23,176 bases of DNA from Brevibacterium sp. p3-SID960 (GCF_025144725.1 NZ_JALXKS010000047.1:1-23176); one strand, 5' to 3'. Positions 13,490 through 21,603 are shown, counted from the first letter of the stretch. Made by a program: numbers and translations. The notes: generated from the letters alone by a model not told the origin.

Positions 13490-14991
13490 GCACACAGCAC
13501 CAGGACACCTCCGCCTCGGGCGCGGCAGGCGGCTTCTTCGGCACCAACGGCACCCTCGATCGCTTCTTCCACGTCTCCGAACGCGGTTCGACGATCGGCC
13601 GCGAGGTTCGCGGCGGCTTCGCGACCTTCTTCGCGATGAGCTACATCGTCGTGCTCAACCCGCTCATCATCGGTGCCTCGATGGACTCCACCGGTCACTT
13701 CCTGGGCGGGGGAACCGAACCGAACCTGCCGGCCGTCGCCGCGGCTACCTCGCTCGTCTCCGGCCTCCTCACGATCCTCATGGGCCTCGTCGGCAACTTC
13801 CCGATGGCGGTGTCCTCCTCACTCGGACTGTCGGCCTTTCTGACTTACGGTATCGTCGTGCTGCCGGGCATGACCTGGGCTGATGCGATGGGCCTGGTCG
13901 TCATCGAAGGTGTCATCCTCCTCATCCTCGTGCTCACCGGCTTCCGCGCCGCGATCTTCAACGCCGTGCCCAGCCAGCTCAAGACCGCCATCAGCGTGGG
14001 CATCGGCCTGTTTATCGCCCTCATCGGCATGATGAACGCCGGCTTCCTGTCCAAGGGGGAGGGCGCGGCCCTCGAACTGGGCACCGGCGGGTTCCTCTTC
14101 GGCTGGCCGGTGCTCATCTTCCTCATCGCCCTGCTGGGCCTGTTCGTCATGTGGTCAGCCCGCGTGCGCGGCGCGATCCTCTACTCGATCCTTGGCGCCA
14201 CCGCGCTCGCCCTCATCGTCGAGGCGGTCTTCGGGATCGGCCCGAAGGCCGGCGCCGACGGCGAGGTCGCCAACCCCTACGGCTGGGGACTGACCGTGCC
14301 GACGCTCAACCAGGAGTGGCTGAGCTTGCCGGACTTCTCACTGCTCGGCAGCTTCAACCTGCTCGGATCCTGGCAGCACATCGGCATCGTCGCCGCCTCA
14401 CTGGCGGTCTTCACCCTGCTGTTGGCGAACTTCTTCGACCTGCTCGGCACGATGGTTGCGATCTCGAAGGAAGGCGACATCGTCGACTCCAGCGGCGAGA
14501 TCCCGCATTCGAAGCGGATCATGGTCGCCGACGCCTTCGGCGCGATCGGCGGCGGCCTCGGTTCGATGTCGTCGAACTCCGGTTTCATCGAGTCGACCGT
14601 CGGCGTGGGCGAGGGCGCACGCACCGGCCTGGCCAATGTCATGGCCGGGCTGATGTTCCTCCTCACCATCATCGCCGCCCCGCTCGCCGCTGTGATCCCC
14701 ACTGAGGCGGCCGCCCCGACGCTCGTGCTCGTCGGCTTCCTCATGATGCAGCAGGTGCTGCGCATCGACTGGGCTGATGTCGAGATTGCGATTCCGGCAT
14801 TCATGACCGTTGTCCTTATGCCGTTCTCGTACTCGATCACCAACGGCATCGGTGCAGGCTTCATCAGCTACGTCGTCATCAAGGTGCTGCGCGGCAAAGC
14901 CCGCGAGGTCCACCCGCTCATGTTCGTCACCGCGGCGCTGTTCGTCGTCTACTTCGTCTCAGGGCCGATCCAGAACGCCCTCGGCGGCTGA
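13486..14991 (+). CDS. NCS2/AzgA-like purine (adenine/guanine/hypoxanthine) permease
   Basis: A 501-residue proton-coupled nucleobase transporter of the AzgA branch of the NCS2 family, with 12-14 membrane segments. It starts with a short hydrophilic tail and LDRFFHVSERGSTIGREVRGG (about 24-44), the usual AzgA opening. The substrate region includes NFFDLLGTM (315-323) and GSMSSNSGFIESTVGVGEGA (359-378). The open frame extends upstream to 13234, but that part encodes toxin-remnant sequence, so the start is placed at GTG 13486, giving VSTQHQ like other family members. The ribosome site is poor and coupling to a leader ORF is possible. It converges on the ketopantoate-reductase-like gene. The exact purine cannot be told from sequence. 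Confidence 0.88.
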   Translation: MSTQHQDTSASGAAGGFFGTNGTLDRFFHVSERGSTIGREVRGGFATFFAMSYIVVLNPLIIGASMDSTGHFLGGGTEPNLPAVAAATSLVSGLLTILMGLVGNFPMAVSSSLGLSAFLTYGIVVLPGMTWADAMGLVVIEGVILLILVLTGFRAAIFNAVPSQLKTAISVGIGLFIALIGMMNAGFLSKGEGAALELGTGGFLFGWPVLIFLIALLGLFVMWSARVRGAILYSILGATALALIVEAVFGIGPKAGADGEVANPYGWGLTVPTLNQEWLSLPDFSLLGSFNLLGSWQHIGIVAASLAVFTLLLANFFDLLGTMVAISKEGDIVDSSGEIPHSKRIMVADAFGAIGGGLGSMSSNSGFIESTVGVGEGARTGLANVMAGLMFLLTIIAAPLAAVIPTEAAAPTLVLVGFLMMQQVLRIDWADVEIAIPAFMTVVLMPFSYSITNGIGAGFISYVVIKVLRGKAREVHPLMFVTAALFVVYFVSGPIQNALGG

Positions 14992-15020
14992 CGCCAGCGA
15001 GAGTCGACCGCGCCGGCCGT

Positions 15021-15038
15021 CGGCACTGACCGGTGCCG
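15021..15038. terminator. Short hairpin between convergent genes
   Basis: CGGCAC (15021-15026) and GTGCCG (15033-15038) form a 6-bp stem in the 86-bp gap between the permease and the convergent reductase. It could serve both strands. Next to it, CGTCTGCTGCC is repeated at 15050-15060 and 15064-15074. The evidence for termination is weak. Confidence 0.3.
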
Positions 15039-15077
15039 GTACTGACCGTCGTCTGCTGCCTGCCGTCTGCTGCCAGG

Positions 15078-16118
15078 TCAGTCGAGCAGCACGCCCGCGA
15101 GCACCGCCAGGCGCTCCTGCGGGTCGGCAGGGATCTGGCCGCCGAGGTCATCGCCTGCCGCCAGTGCTCGGCACCACCGCATGACGAACGCGTTCTTGGC
15201 CACCGGCACCCCCAGTGTATTGCCGATGCGCACGATCTCACCGCCGAGGTAGTCCGTTTCGATCGAACCGGTCCCACGCGCCAGCGACTGCCACGACGAG
15301 GAGGCGAACTCCTCGACACCGGCGACCTCGCCGAGCTCGATCCGGTCCTCAAGCCCGAAGGCCTTCGGACTCGACCCGACGTGCTCGATCCCAGCTGCGG
15401 CATAGACAGCCTTCGCCTCAGTCCTGAGCGCTTCGTTGAGCTCGCCGTAGGCGATGCCGGGCCCCAGGATCGAGTCGAGCCCATTGGCCAGATTTGTCAG
15501 CAGCTTGCCCCAGATGTGCGGCCACAGCTCATCGGCACTGCTGAGCGCCTTGGCCGCGAACCCCGCCGTGCGCGCGTCGGCGACGAACTGCCGAGCGGTG
15601 GGCACCGCCTCGGGGCCGGCTGTGACCGGCCCGGCGAAGTACGCACCGTGATCGGGTTGCATGCGTGTGACGACCTCACCGGGGGAGAGGAAGAGCGCGG
15701 GCATCCACACTGTGGCTGCGACCACCGTGTGGAAGTGGCGCGGCGCCTGGCGGGCGGCCTCGGCGCCGTTGAGCAGTAGGACGACTGGCAGCAGCTCGCC
15801 AGCCGTTCCAATCACCGTGCCCGAGGCGCCGGTCACCGGGCGGTCGGCCCACTGCGGCAGGGCGGTGAGCGCCTGGTTCGTCTTCGTCGCCAGCACGAGC
15901 ACGTCACCGGTGCGCAGCTCGACTTCCTCCGGGCGGCGGGCAAGCTCTGGCCGGGAGGTGATGGTCCGTGACGGGGTGCGCAGCTGAAGCCCGTCGGCGG
16001 CGATGGCGTCGGCGTGCTCGCCGCGAGCGATGACGGTGATGGACAGGCCGGCGTCGCTGCCGGCCGCTGCGAGGGTGCCGCCGATCGCGCCGGCCCCGAT
16101 GATGACGTACCTGTTCAT
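15078..16118 (-). CDS. panE: Ketopantoate reductase (PanE/ApbA) family protein
   Basis: A 346-residue NADPH-dependent oxidoreductase of the 2-dehydropantoate 2-reductase family; the classical reaction makes pantoate for CoA synthesis. Visible features: Rossmann motif GAGAIGG (8-14), Lys79 (ATKTNQ), Asn117 (LLNGAE), probable catalytic Lys205 (WGKLLTN) and Glu287 near the C-terminal SSSWQSLARGTGSIETDYLGG-like substrate motif. It is about 40 residues longer than E. coli PanE. Many actinobacteria carry several paralogues of unknown substrate, so the gene name is a family label. ATG 16118 has no recognisable ribosome site. TAGCGT (16130-16125) lies exactly six bases upstream, which predicts a leaderless mRNA. 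Confidence 0.85.
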   Translation of the reverse strand: MNRYVIIGAGAIGGTLAAAGSDAGLSITVIARGEHADAIAADGLQLRTPSRTITSRPELARRPEEVELRTGDVLVLATKTNQALTALPQWADRPVTGASGTVIGTAGELLPVVLLLNGAEAARQAPRHFHTVVAATVWMPALFLSPGEVVTRMQPDHGAYFAGPVTAGPEAVPTARQFVADARTAGFAAKALSSADELWPHIWGKLLTNLANGLDSILGPGIAYGELNEALRTEAKAVYAAAGIEHVGSSPKAFGLEDRIELGEVAGVEEFASSSWQSLARGTGSIETDYLGGEIVRIGNTLGVPVAKNAFVMRWCRALAAGDDLGGQIPADPQERLAVLAGVLLD

Positions 16119-16124
16119 GCGTCC

Positions 16125-16130
16125 ACGCTA
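16125..16130 (-). promoter_or_regulatory. -10 box positioned for a leaderless panE transcript
   Basis: TAGCGT on the minus strand ends six bases before ATG 16118, so transcription would start at or next to the A of the start codon. There is no Shine-Dalgarno sequence. The same geometry appears at ung (20602-20607). Confidence 0.5.
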
Positions 16131-16161
16131 CCAAGGCCGGCGGCAGCGGGAGGCGTTGTAG

Positions 16162-16220
16162 AAGTTTGCAAAGTTACTCACGGTTTCACGTCCGGATTCC
16201 ATGAATAACTTTGCTAACTT
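16162..16220. repeat. Long inverted repeat in the panE-amidohydrolase intergenic region
   Basis: Two arms, 16162-16180 and 16202-16220, are inverted copies matching at 17 of 19 positions, with a 21-bp spacer. Each arm also contains a 9-bp-period direct repeat: AAGTT at 16162 and 16171 in the left arm, AACTT at 16207 and 16216 in the right. The left arm includes the perfect palindrome TTTGCAAA (16165-16172). The stretch is much richer in A+T than its surroundings. This symmetry suggests a compound operator for two repressor dimers, perhaps controlling panE and the amidohydrolase. Remains of a mobile-element end are an alternative. Confidence 0.65.
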
Positions 16221-16240
16221 TCCCACGCATCTGCTGTGCG

Positions 16241-16280
16241 TGAGGGGGAGAGGCTTCAGTTGAGGGGGAGAGGCTTCAGT
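16241..16280. repeat. Perfect 20-bp tandem duplication
   Basis: TGAGGGGGAGAGGCTTCAGT occurs twice head to tail (16241-16260, 16261-16280), followed by GAGGG. It lies 20 bp after the inverted repeat. It could result from replication slippage. I see no gene in it. Confidence 0.9.
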
Positions 16281-16318
16281 GAGGGTCGCTTTCGGCTGCT
16301 TGGGGTGATGAGTGTGGT

Positions 16319-16351
16319 GGCGGCCTTTCCCGGCAGCCGGCTGCGGCCGCC
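16319..16351. other. Palindrome-rich GC block in the same spacer
   Basis: GGCGGCC (16319-16325) pairs with GGCCGCC (16345-16351). The loop holds the perfect palindrome GCAGCCGGCTGC (16333-16344), and CGGCCG is repeated at 16344 and 16353. The block could fold into alternative hairpins. No U-tract follows. It may terminate transcripts arriving from upstream of the amidohydrolase promoter. Confidence 0.4.
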
Positions 16352-16378
16352 CCGGCCGTAGGCGCCAGCGGTTCCCGT

Positions 16379-16384
16379 TAGGCT
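16379..16384 (+). promoter_or_regulatory. Candidate -10 box of the amidohydrolase gene
   Basis: TAGGCT in the context GTTAGGCTGGGGAG, 117 bp before the start codon, predicts a leader of about 110 nt. The context closely copies that of the SPFH gene -10 at 11330. Confidence 0.4.
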
Positions 16385-16423
16385 GGGGAGAGGCCCGCTG
16401 AACCAGCACCACCGATGGACCAG

Positions 16424-16455
16424 CGCTACTGCAGCACCGCCGCTACTGCAGCACC
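16424..16455 (+). repeat. 15-bp direct repeat in the amidohydrolase leader
   Basis: CGCTACTGCAGCACC occurs at 16424-16438 and 16441-16455, a 17-bp period. It lies between the candidate promoter and the AAGGAG ribosome site (16491-16496). Confidence 0.8.
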
Positions 16456-16500
16456 AGCGCCATCCGCGCCGTCCAGCCCGCACCGCCGTGAAGGAGTCCT

Positions 16501-17775
16501 ATGTATCAGCCCGTCGCCGTTCCGCCGCGCCGCACCGTCGCCTTGACCGGAGCACGGCTGCTGCCGATCGCTGATGCTGATGGCAACCCGGCGCCCGAGA
16601 TCGCCTCCGGCACGATCGTCCTCGACGAGGGCACCATCACCGCGATCGGCCCCGATGCCGAGGTCGAGGTGCCTGCAGGTGCCGAGGTCATCGACGCCTC
16701 GGGCACGGTCATCGCACCTGGCTTCGTTGAGAGCCACGCCCATATGGGCGTCCACGAGGACGGCGAGGGCGGCGAGAGCAATGACGTCAATGAGATGACC
16801 GACCCCGACGGTTCGGCCCTGCGCGCCCTTGACGCGATCAACCCCGCTGACGTCGGCTTCAAGGACGCGCTGCGCGGCGGGGTCACCACCGCCGTCATCA
16901 AGCCCGGCTCCGGCAACCCGATCGGCGGGCGGACCGCGGCACTCAAGACCTGGGGGCGGGTTGCCGACGAGATGCTCATCAGCCAGGACATCTCGGTCAA
17001 ATCGGCGATGGGTGAGAACCCCAAGCGCATCTACGGCGAGCGCAAGCAGACCCCGGCCACCCGCCTCGGGGTGGCGAAGGTCCAGCGTGAGGCCTTCGTC
17101 AAGGCGCGCAACTACATCGCCAACCGGGCTGCAGCCGCCGAGGTGGGGGTCCCCTTCGATCGAGACCTGGGCTTGGAGACGCTGGCCGATGTGCTGACCG
17201 GCCGCCTCGTGTGGGATCAGCACTGCCACCGTACCGACGACATCGCCACAGCGATCCGGCTGGCCGAGGAGTTCGGTTACCGGCTCATCATCAACCACGG
17301 CACCGAAGGTCATCTCATCGCCGACTACATTGCTGAGAAGGGCCTTGATGTCATCGTCGGCCCGCTCATGACCTCCCGGTCGAAGGTCGAGCTGCGCCAC
17401 CGCACCCTGGCGACCCCGGCAGCGTATGCGAAGGCCGGGGTGCGGTTCGCGCTCACCACCGACCACCCGGTGGTGCCGATCTTCTTCTTCGCCGACCAGG
17501 CCCGGTTCGCTGTGCGCGAGGGACTCGACCCCGCGATCGCACTGCAAGCGATGACGATTCACCCGGCGGCGATCCTCGGACTCGATGACCGTGTCGGGTC
17601 TTTAGCGGTGGGCCGCGACGCTGATATCGTGCAGTGGAGCGCCCATCCGCTCGACTTCGATGCGCGTGTCACCAGCGTCTATGTGTCCGGCCGGCGCGTG
17701 TACACACACGATTTCGCCAGCGGTGAGGCATTCGTGGCCGACCCGTTCGGCCCCACCCGGATCCACGAGCCGTGA
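16501..17775 (+). CDS. Imidazolonepropionase-like metal-dependent amidohydrolase
   Basis: A 424-residue cyclic amidohydrolase-superfamily protein (COG1228 style). The N-terminal beta-sandwich strand is followed by PGFVESHAH with metal ligands His79 and His81. Further candidate ligands are His241/His243 (QHCHR), His266 (NHGTE) and the catalytic Asp321 (TTDHPV). The C-terminal sandwich returns with IVQWSAHPLDFDARVTSVYVSGRRV. The set looks complete, so an active hydrolase is likely. The substrate is unknown: related proteins act on C-N bonds of cyclic amides, imides or dipeptides. ATG 16501 follows AAGGAG (16491-16496) by four bases. The length matches the family. The gene ends 93 bp before the ThrE-like exporter on the same strand. 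Confidence 0.88.
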   Translation: MYQPVAVPPRRTVALTGARLLPIADADGNPAPEIASGTIVLDEGTITAIGPDAEVEVPAGAEVIDASGTVIAPGFVESHAHMGVHEDGEGGESNDVNEMTDPDGSALRALDAINPADVGFKDALRGGVTTAVIKPGSGNPIGGRTAALKTWGRVADEMLISQDISVKSAMGENPKRIYGERKQTPATRLGVAKVQREAFVKARNYIANRAAAAEVGVPFDRDLGLETLADVLTGRLVWDQHCHRTDDIATAIRLAEEFGYRLIINHGTEGHLIADYIAEKGLDVIVGPLMTSRSKVELRHRTLATPAAYAKAGVRFALTTDHPVVPIFFFADQARFAVREGLDPAIALQAMTIHPAAILGLDDRVGSLAVGRDADIVQWSAHPLDFDARVTSVYVSGRRVYTHDFASGEAFVADPFGPTRIHEP

Positions 17776-17868
17776 ACACCGAGCGTTCGTCCAGCGGCGG
17801 TTCACGTGAGCACCAGATCCATCAGGTAGAACCGAGATCAGACCCAGTGTGACGGATGAGAAGGACCA

Positions 17869-19917
17869 GTGGCAGAAGACAGTGATCGCCCACCGCGCCG
17901 GCGTCTGCTGCGCCCGCGCAGCCGCAGCACCGGATCACGTGCCTTGGCAGGCGACGGCGCACTCCATAACGCCCGGCCAGCCGAGATCGGCCGGCAGGCC
18001 GGAAAGCGCGATCTCGTCCCGGAGGCCAACCGGCCGCTGAACACCAACGAATACACCGGCTCGACCGCGGGTGCCGCACTGCGCACCACCGGCGGGATCC
18101 CGCGGGAGACCGTCGCCGAGGCCACGGAGAAGGCCCAGACCGCCCGGCGGCGCGGGCACAAACAGCCCAAGACCCGCGCTCCGCGCGGCAGGAACGGCAG
18201 GCGCGCCGGCTCGGCATCTGCTGCCAACCCAGCCACCGCCTCGGGAACGGCCACGACTCCGGCGACCTCACGCCTGGAGCAGGACCCGGTCGACCCGTCC
18301 GAGGCGCTCACCCCGCCGGTCGCCCGCGGCGCCGACGGCAGCTACGGCACAGGCCGGGCAGCCTCCACCCAGCGGTTCCGCCGCAACGGCAGCTCACGCA
18401 GCATCGTCGAGAAGACCAACGCCGCCGGCTCCTCGTCGAAGCGGATGGCCGAACGGCTGGCCCGCAAGGCCGTCGGGCAGATCACCGGCGACTCGATGCC
18501 GGCGACCGACCCGATCCCGATCGTCGCCACCCTCAAGGGCACCCCCTACCAGGCGCCGGTGATGTCGCAGGCGAAGGGCGAGGAGGAAGCCCGCAAGATC
18601 ATGGAGCTGGCCGTCGACATCGGCTGGATCATGCTGCGCGCCGGCGCCCCGACCGCCGACGTCGAGGTCTCCGTCATCGCCACCTGCACCGCGCTCGGCC
18701 TGCCGACCGTCGAAGTCGACCTGACCTCCAATTCCCTCAACGTGCACTACTCCGACCCCGAGGGTCGACTGCTCAACGTGATGCGCGTCAGCCGCGAGGA
18801 GTCGATCCATTACTCGAAGCTCGCGTCGGTGCACAAGCTCGTCACCGACATCGTCGACGGCAAAGTCGAGTATTTGGAGGCCAGCGAGCGGATCGACGCG
18901 ATCCGCCAGCAGCGCCGTCCGTTCGCCGGCTGGTTCGTCGTCCTGGCCTGGGGCATGCTCGTGACCTGCTTCGTGCTGTTGCTCGGCGGCTCGGCAGTCT
19001 CGGCGGTCATCGGCTTCGGGATGGCGATCGTCATCAATCGCTTCGGTGCGCTGCTCGCCCGCTTCGACGTGCCTCCGTTCTTCACCGCGATGGGCCAGTC
19101 GACGTTCGCCACCGTCCTCGCGATGGCGGCCTGGACATTCGGGTTCATCGCAGCACCGCAATACCTCGTGGCCGCCGGCATCGTGCTGCTGCTGCCGACT
19201 GCCGGCCTCATCGCCGCGGTGCAGGACTCGCTGACAAACTTCCCGCTCACTGCCTCGGCCAAGGCCGTAACCGTCGGCACCACGCTGGCCGGCATCGTCT
19301 CCGGCATCGCCCTGGGCATCATGATCGGTCGGGCGATCGGGCTCTCACCCATCGAGGTGATCGTCACCTCCGGCGGAGTCGAGGCGCTCACCACCATCAT
19401 CTCGCTCATCGCCGCGATCCTTGTCGGCATGTGCGGGGCGATCGGCATGCAGGCTGCCAAGCGCCAGATCGTCATCGCCGGTCTCATCGGCGGCGTCGGC
19501 TTCGTCATCTACGTCGGCTGCACGCTGCTGGGCCTAGGCAACGTCGTCACCTGCTTCATCGCCGCCTCTGTCGTCGGGCTCATCGTACGGCCGGTGGCGC
19601 TGCACCGCGGCGCGCCACCGATCGTGCTGCTGCTGCCGGGCATCTTCCCGCTGCTGCAGGGCCTGTCGATCTTCTCGGCTGCCTACCAGATCGTCCAGCC
19701 GCAGGACGCGATCCCACTGTCGATGGGCTTGTCCTCGCTGTTCACCGCCGTGACAGCCAACGCCGCGATCGCCGTGGGCGCGGTATTCGGCGACTTCCTC
19801 GCCCGCCCGATCCACCAGCGGGTCAAGGACCGCCGTGAGAAGTCCGATGCCGTCGCCGAGGCGACCGCCAGCACACATCCGACTCCCACCTCGGGCACGG
19901 GGCAGGTCTCCAGCTGA
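17869..19917 (+). CDS. thrE: ThrE-family threonine/serine exporter with long disordered N-terminus
   Basis: A 682-residue membrane protein. Residues 1 to about 215 are Arg/Ala/Thr/Pro-rich, low-complexity and presumably disordered. A cytosolic domain follows (about 230-345), containing MELAVDIGWIMLRAGAPTAD (245-264), typical of ThrE. About ten membrane segments start near residue 349 (GWFVVLAWGMLVTCFVLLL), covering the ThrE and ThrE-like second halves. The Corynebacterium glutamicum exporter is about 490 residues, so the tail accounts for the excess. GTG 17869 is the first start in frame, with GAGAAGGA immediately upstream. An internal ATG (residue 193, 18445) would give a normal-length protein but has no ribosome site. 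Threonine/serine export is the family role; the true substrate is untested. It converges with ung, nine bases apart. Confidence 0.88.
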   Translation: MAEDSDRPPRRRLLRPRSRSTGSRALAGDGALHNARPAEIGRQAGKRDLVPEANRPLNTNEYTGSTAGAALRTTGGIPRETVAEATEKAQTARRRGHKQPKTRAPRGRNGRRAGSASAANPATASGTATTPATSRLEQDPVDPSEALTPPVARGADGSYGTGRAASTQRFRRNGSSRSIVEKTNAAGSSSKRMAERLARKAVGQITGDSMPATDPIPIVATLKGTPYQAPVMSQAKGEEEARKIMELAVDIGWIMLRAGAPTADVEVSVIATCTALGLPTVEVDLTSNSLNVHYSDPEGRLLNVMRVSREESIHYSKLASVHKLVTDIVDGKVEYLEASERIDAIRQQRRPFAGWFVVLAWGMLVTCFVLLLGGSAVSAVIGFGMAIVINRFGALLARFDVPPFFTAMGQSTFATVLAMAAWTFGFIAAPQYLVAAGIVLLLPTAGLIAAVQDSLTNFPLTASAKAVTVGTTLAGIVSGIALGIMIGRAIGLSPIEVIVTSGGVEALTTIISLIAAILVGMCGAIGMQAAKRQIVIAGLIGGVGFVIYVGCTLLGLGNVVTCFIAASVVGLIVRPVALHRGAPPIVLLLPGIFPLLQGLSIFSAAYQIVQPQDAIPLSMGLSSLFTAVTANAAIAVGAVFGDFLARPIHQRVKDRREKSDAVAEATASTHPTPTSGTGQVSS

Positions 19918-19926
19918 AACCGCCGG

Positions 19927-20595
19927 TCAGGGCAGCTGCCAGTCGATCGGCTCGCCGCCGCGCTCGGCCAGCAGCGCATTGGCCCGGCTGAACGGCCGGG
20001 AGCCGAAGAACCCGCGCGAGGCGCTCAGCGGCGAGGGGTGCGGTGAAGCGATGATCGGCACATCGCCCAGCCGCGGCGCCAGAGACTGCGCATCCCGGCC
20101 CCACAGAATCGCCACGAGCGGCCCGCTGCGGGCGGTGAGCACCTCGATCGCCCGGTCGGTGACCGTCTCCCAGCCCTGGCTCCGGTGCGAGGCCGGAGAG
20201 CCGGGGGCGACGGTGAGGACCCGGTTGAGCAGCATGACCCCCTGCGCCTGCCACGGGCGCAGGTCCCCACTGCTCGGCGGCGGGACCCCGAGGTCGGCTC
20301 CGAGCTCCTTGAAGATGTTCGTCAGAGACCGCGGCAGCGGGCGGACGTCCGGGGCGACGGCGAACGACAGTCCGATCGGGTGACCGGGCGTCGGATACGG
20401 ATCCTGGCCGACGATGAGCACGCGCACGCCCGACAGCGGTTCGCGGAAGGCGCGGAACACATCGTCTCCGGCCGGAAGGTACTGGCGGCCGGCGGCCAGT
20501 TCGGCGCGCAGAAAATCGCCCATCGCGGTGATCTGACCGGCCACCGGCGCCATCGCCTCAGCCCAGTCCGGGGCCATGATCTTCTCAAGACTCAT
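19927..20595 (-). CDS. ung: Uracil-DNA glycosylase, family 1
   Basis: A 222-residue base-excision repair enzyme that removes uracil from DNA. Motif A is [16 protein letters not shown] (63-78) with general base Asp65; the actinobacterial form has PYPTPGH where the E. coli enzyme has PYHGPGQ. Motif B is [17 protein letters not shown] (186-202) with His186. LLNRVLTV (122-129) is also conserved. Length and motifs indicate an active enzyme. I chose ATG 20595. The frame is open upstream to 20649, but that region is the divergent promoter. There is no Shine-Dalgarno site; TACGAT (20607-20602) lies six bases upstream, predicting a leaderless mRNA. Confidence 0.96.
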   Translation of the reverse strand: MSLEKIMAPDWAEAMAPVAGQITAMGDFLRAELAAGRQYLPAGDDVFRAFREPLSGVRVLIVGQDPYPTPGHPIGLSFAVAPDVRPLPRSLTNIFKELGADLGVPPPSSGDLRPWQAQGVMLLNRVLTVAPGSPASHRSQGWETVTDRAIEVLTARSGPLVAILWGRDAQSLAPRLGDVPIIASPHPSPLSASRGFFGSRPFSRANALLAERGGEPIDWQLP

Positions 20596-20601
20596 ACCGC
20601 C

Positions 20602-20607
20602 ATCGTA
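20602..20607 (-). promoter_or_regulatory. -10 box positioned for a leaderless ung transcript
   Basis: TACGAT on the minus strand ends exactly six bases before ATG 20595, so the mRNA should begin at the start codon. The spacing is identical to that at panE. Confidence 0.5.
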
Positions 20608-20635
20608 GCCAGCAGAGGCCTGCGCAGCCCCCGGC

Positions 20636-20665
20636 GTGACCGGCGACACAGGCGAGCGCTATGCT
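20636..20665 (+). promoter_or_regulatory. Candidate mmsB promoter
   Basis: A -10 box TATGCT (20660-20665) has a -35-like GTGACC (20636-20641) 18 bp upstream. The transcript would start near 20672, with a 35-nt leader carrying AAAGGA (20696-20701). It is divergent from ung. Confidence 0.5.
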
Positions 20666-20706
20666 CAACACAGCGCGTACACCCGCATCGATCTGAAAGG
20701 ACTCCA

Positions 20707-21603
20707 ATGTCGACGATCGCATGGATCGGGCTGGGCCATATGGGCCTGCCGATGACGAAGAACCTCATGAGAGCCGGGCACACTGTGCGCGGCTTCGACC
20801 TCTCCGAACCTGCCATGCACGCCGCCGCCGAGGCGGGGGTCACCACGTGTGCCTCGGCTGCCGAGGCGCTTGAGGGCGCCGAGGTCGTGTTCACGATGCT
20901 CCCCAAGGGCGAGCACTCGCTGGCAGCCTACGGCGGCGACGAGGGCATCTTCGCCACGGCCGCACCCGGCACCCTGCTCATCGACTCCTCGACGATCGAC
21001 GTCGCCAGCTGCCAGCAGCTGCACGACCGGGCCAGGGAGACCGGTTTCGAGTTCGTCGACGCACCAGTCTCCGGCGGCATCGCCGGAGCCGAGAAGGGCA
21101 CCCTGGCCTTCATGGTCGGGGGCGAGGCGGCGGCAGTCGAGAAGGCCCGCCCGTTCATCGAGCCGATGGCCGGCAACGTCATCGCCACCGGCGCCCCGAC
21201 GACTGGGCAGGCCGCGAAGATCTGCAACAACCTCATGCTCTTCATCAACATGGTCTCCACCTCTGAGGCGGCGGTGCTCGCCGACCGCCTCGGGCTCGAC
21301 CACTCGGTGTTCTACTCGATCGCGAAGGTCTCCTCCGGTGACTCGTGGCCGCTGCGCACCTGGTACCCGTACCCCGGCGTCGTCGAAACCTCACCGGCCA
21401 ATGAGGACTTCGCGCCCACCTTCACCGCCGACCTGGCGCTCAAGGACATCAACCTAGCGCTCGCCGCAGGTGAGGACACCGACACCGACCTGACACTCGG
21501 CACGATCGTCAAGGATATGCTCCAGCAGGTCTCGGATGCCGGATCCGGCGGCAAGGACTGCTCGATTGTCAAGAAACTGGTTGACGGCTCCTTCGATGCC
21601 TGA
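20707..21603 (+). CDS. mmsB: 3-hydroxyisobutyrate dehydrogenase
   Basis: A 298-residue NAD-dependent beta-hydroxyacid dehydrogenase. The cofactor motif is GLGHMG (8-13), the substrate loop is DAPVSGGIAGAEKGT (118-132), and catalytic Lys171 with Asn175 lies in GQAAKICNN. The C-terminal region DSWPLRTWYPYPGV and TADLALKDINLAL is typical of MmsB, which oxidises 3-hydroxyisobutyrate to methylmalonate semialdehyde in valine breakdown. ATG 20707 has AAAGGA five bases upstream. The last eight codons and the stop are duplicated in tandem just downstream. The aldehyde dehydrogenase gene follows after 104 bp and is probably co-transcribed. Other beta-hydroxyacid dehydrogenases look similar, so the exact substrate is likely but unproven. 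Confidence 0.88.
   Translation: MSTIAWIGLGHMGLPMTKNLMRAGHTVRGFDLSEPAMHAAAEAGVTTCASAAEALEGAEVVFTMLPKGEHSLAAYGGDEGIFATAAPGTLLIDSSTIDVASCQQLHDRARETGFEFVDAPVSGGIAGAEKGTLAFMVGGEAAAVEKARPFIEPMAGNVIATGAPTTGQAAKICNNLMLFINMVSTSEAAVLADRLGLDHSVFYSIAKVSSGDSWPLRTWYPYPGVVETSPANEDFAPTFTADLALKDINLALAAGEDTDTDLTLGTIVKDMLQQVSDAGSGGKDCSIVKKLVDGSFDA

Noticed and set aside
16162..16280. Ends of an insertion sequence
   Set aside because: The inverted arms are only 21 bp apart with no transposase and no flanking target duplication. An operator is simpler, though a remnant is not excluded.
16241..16280. CRISPR array
   Set aside because: Two adjacent 20-bp copies without spacers; no cas genes in the window.
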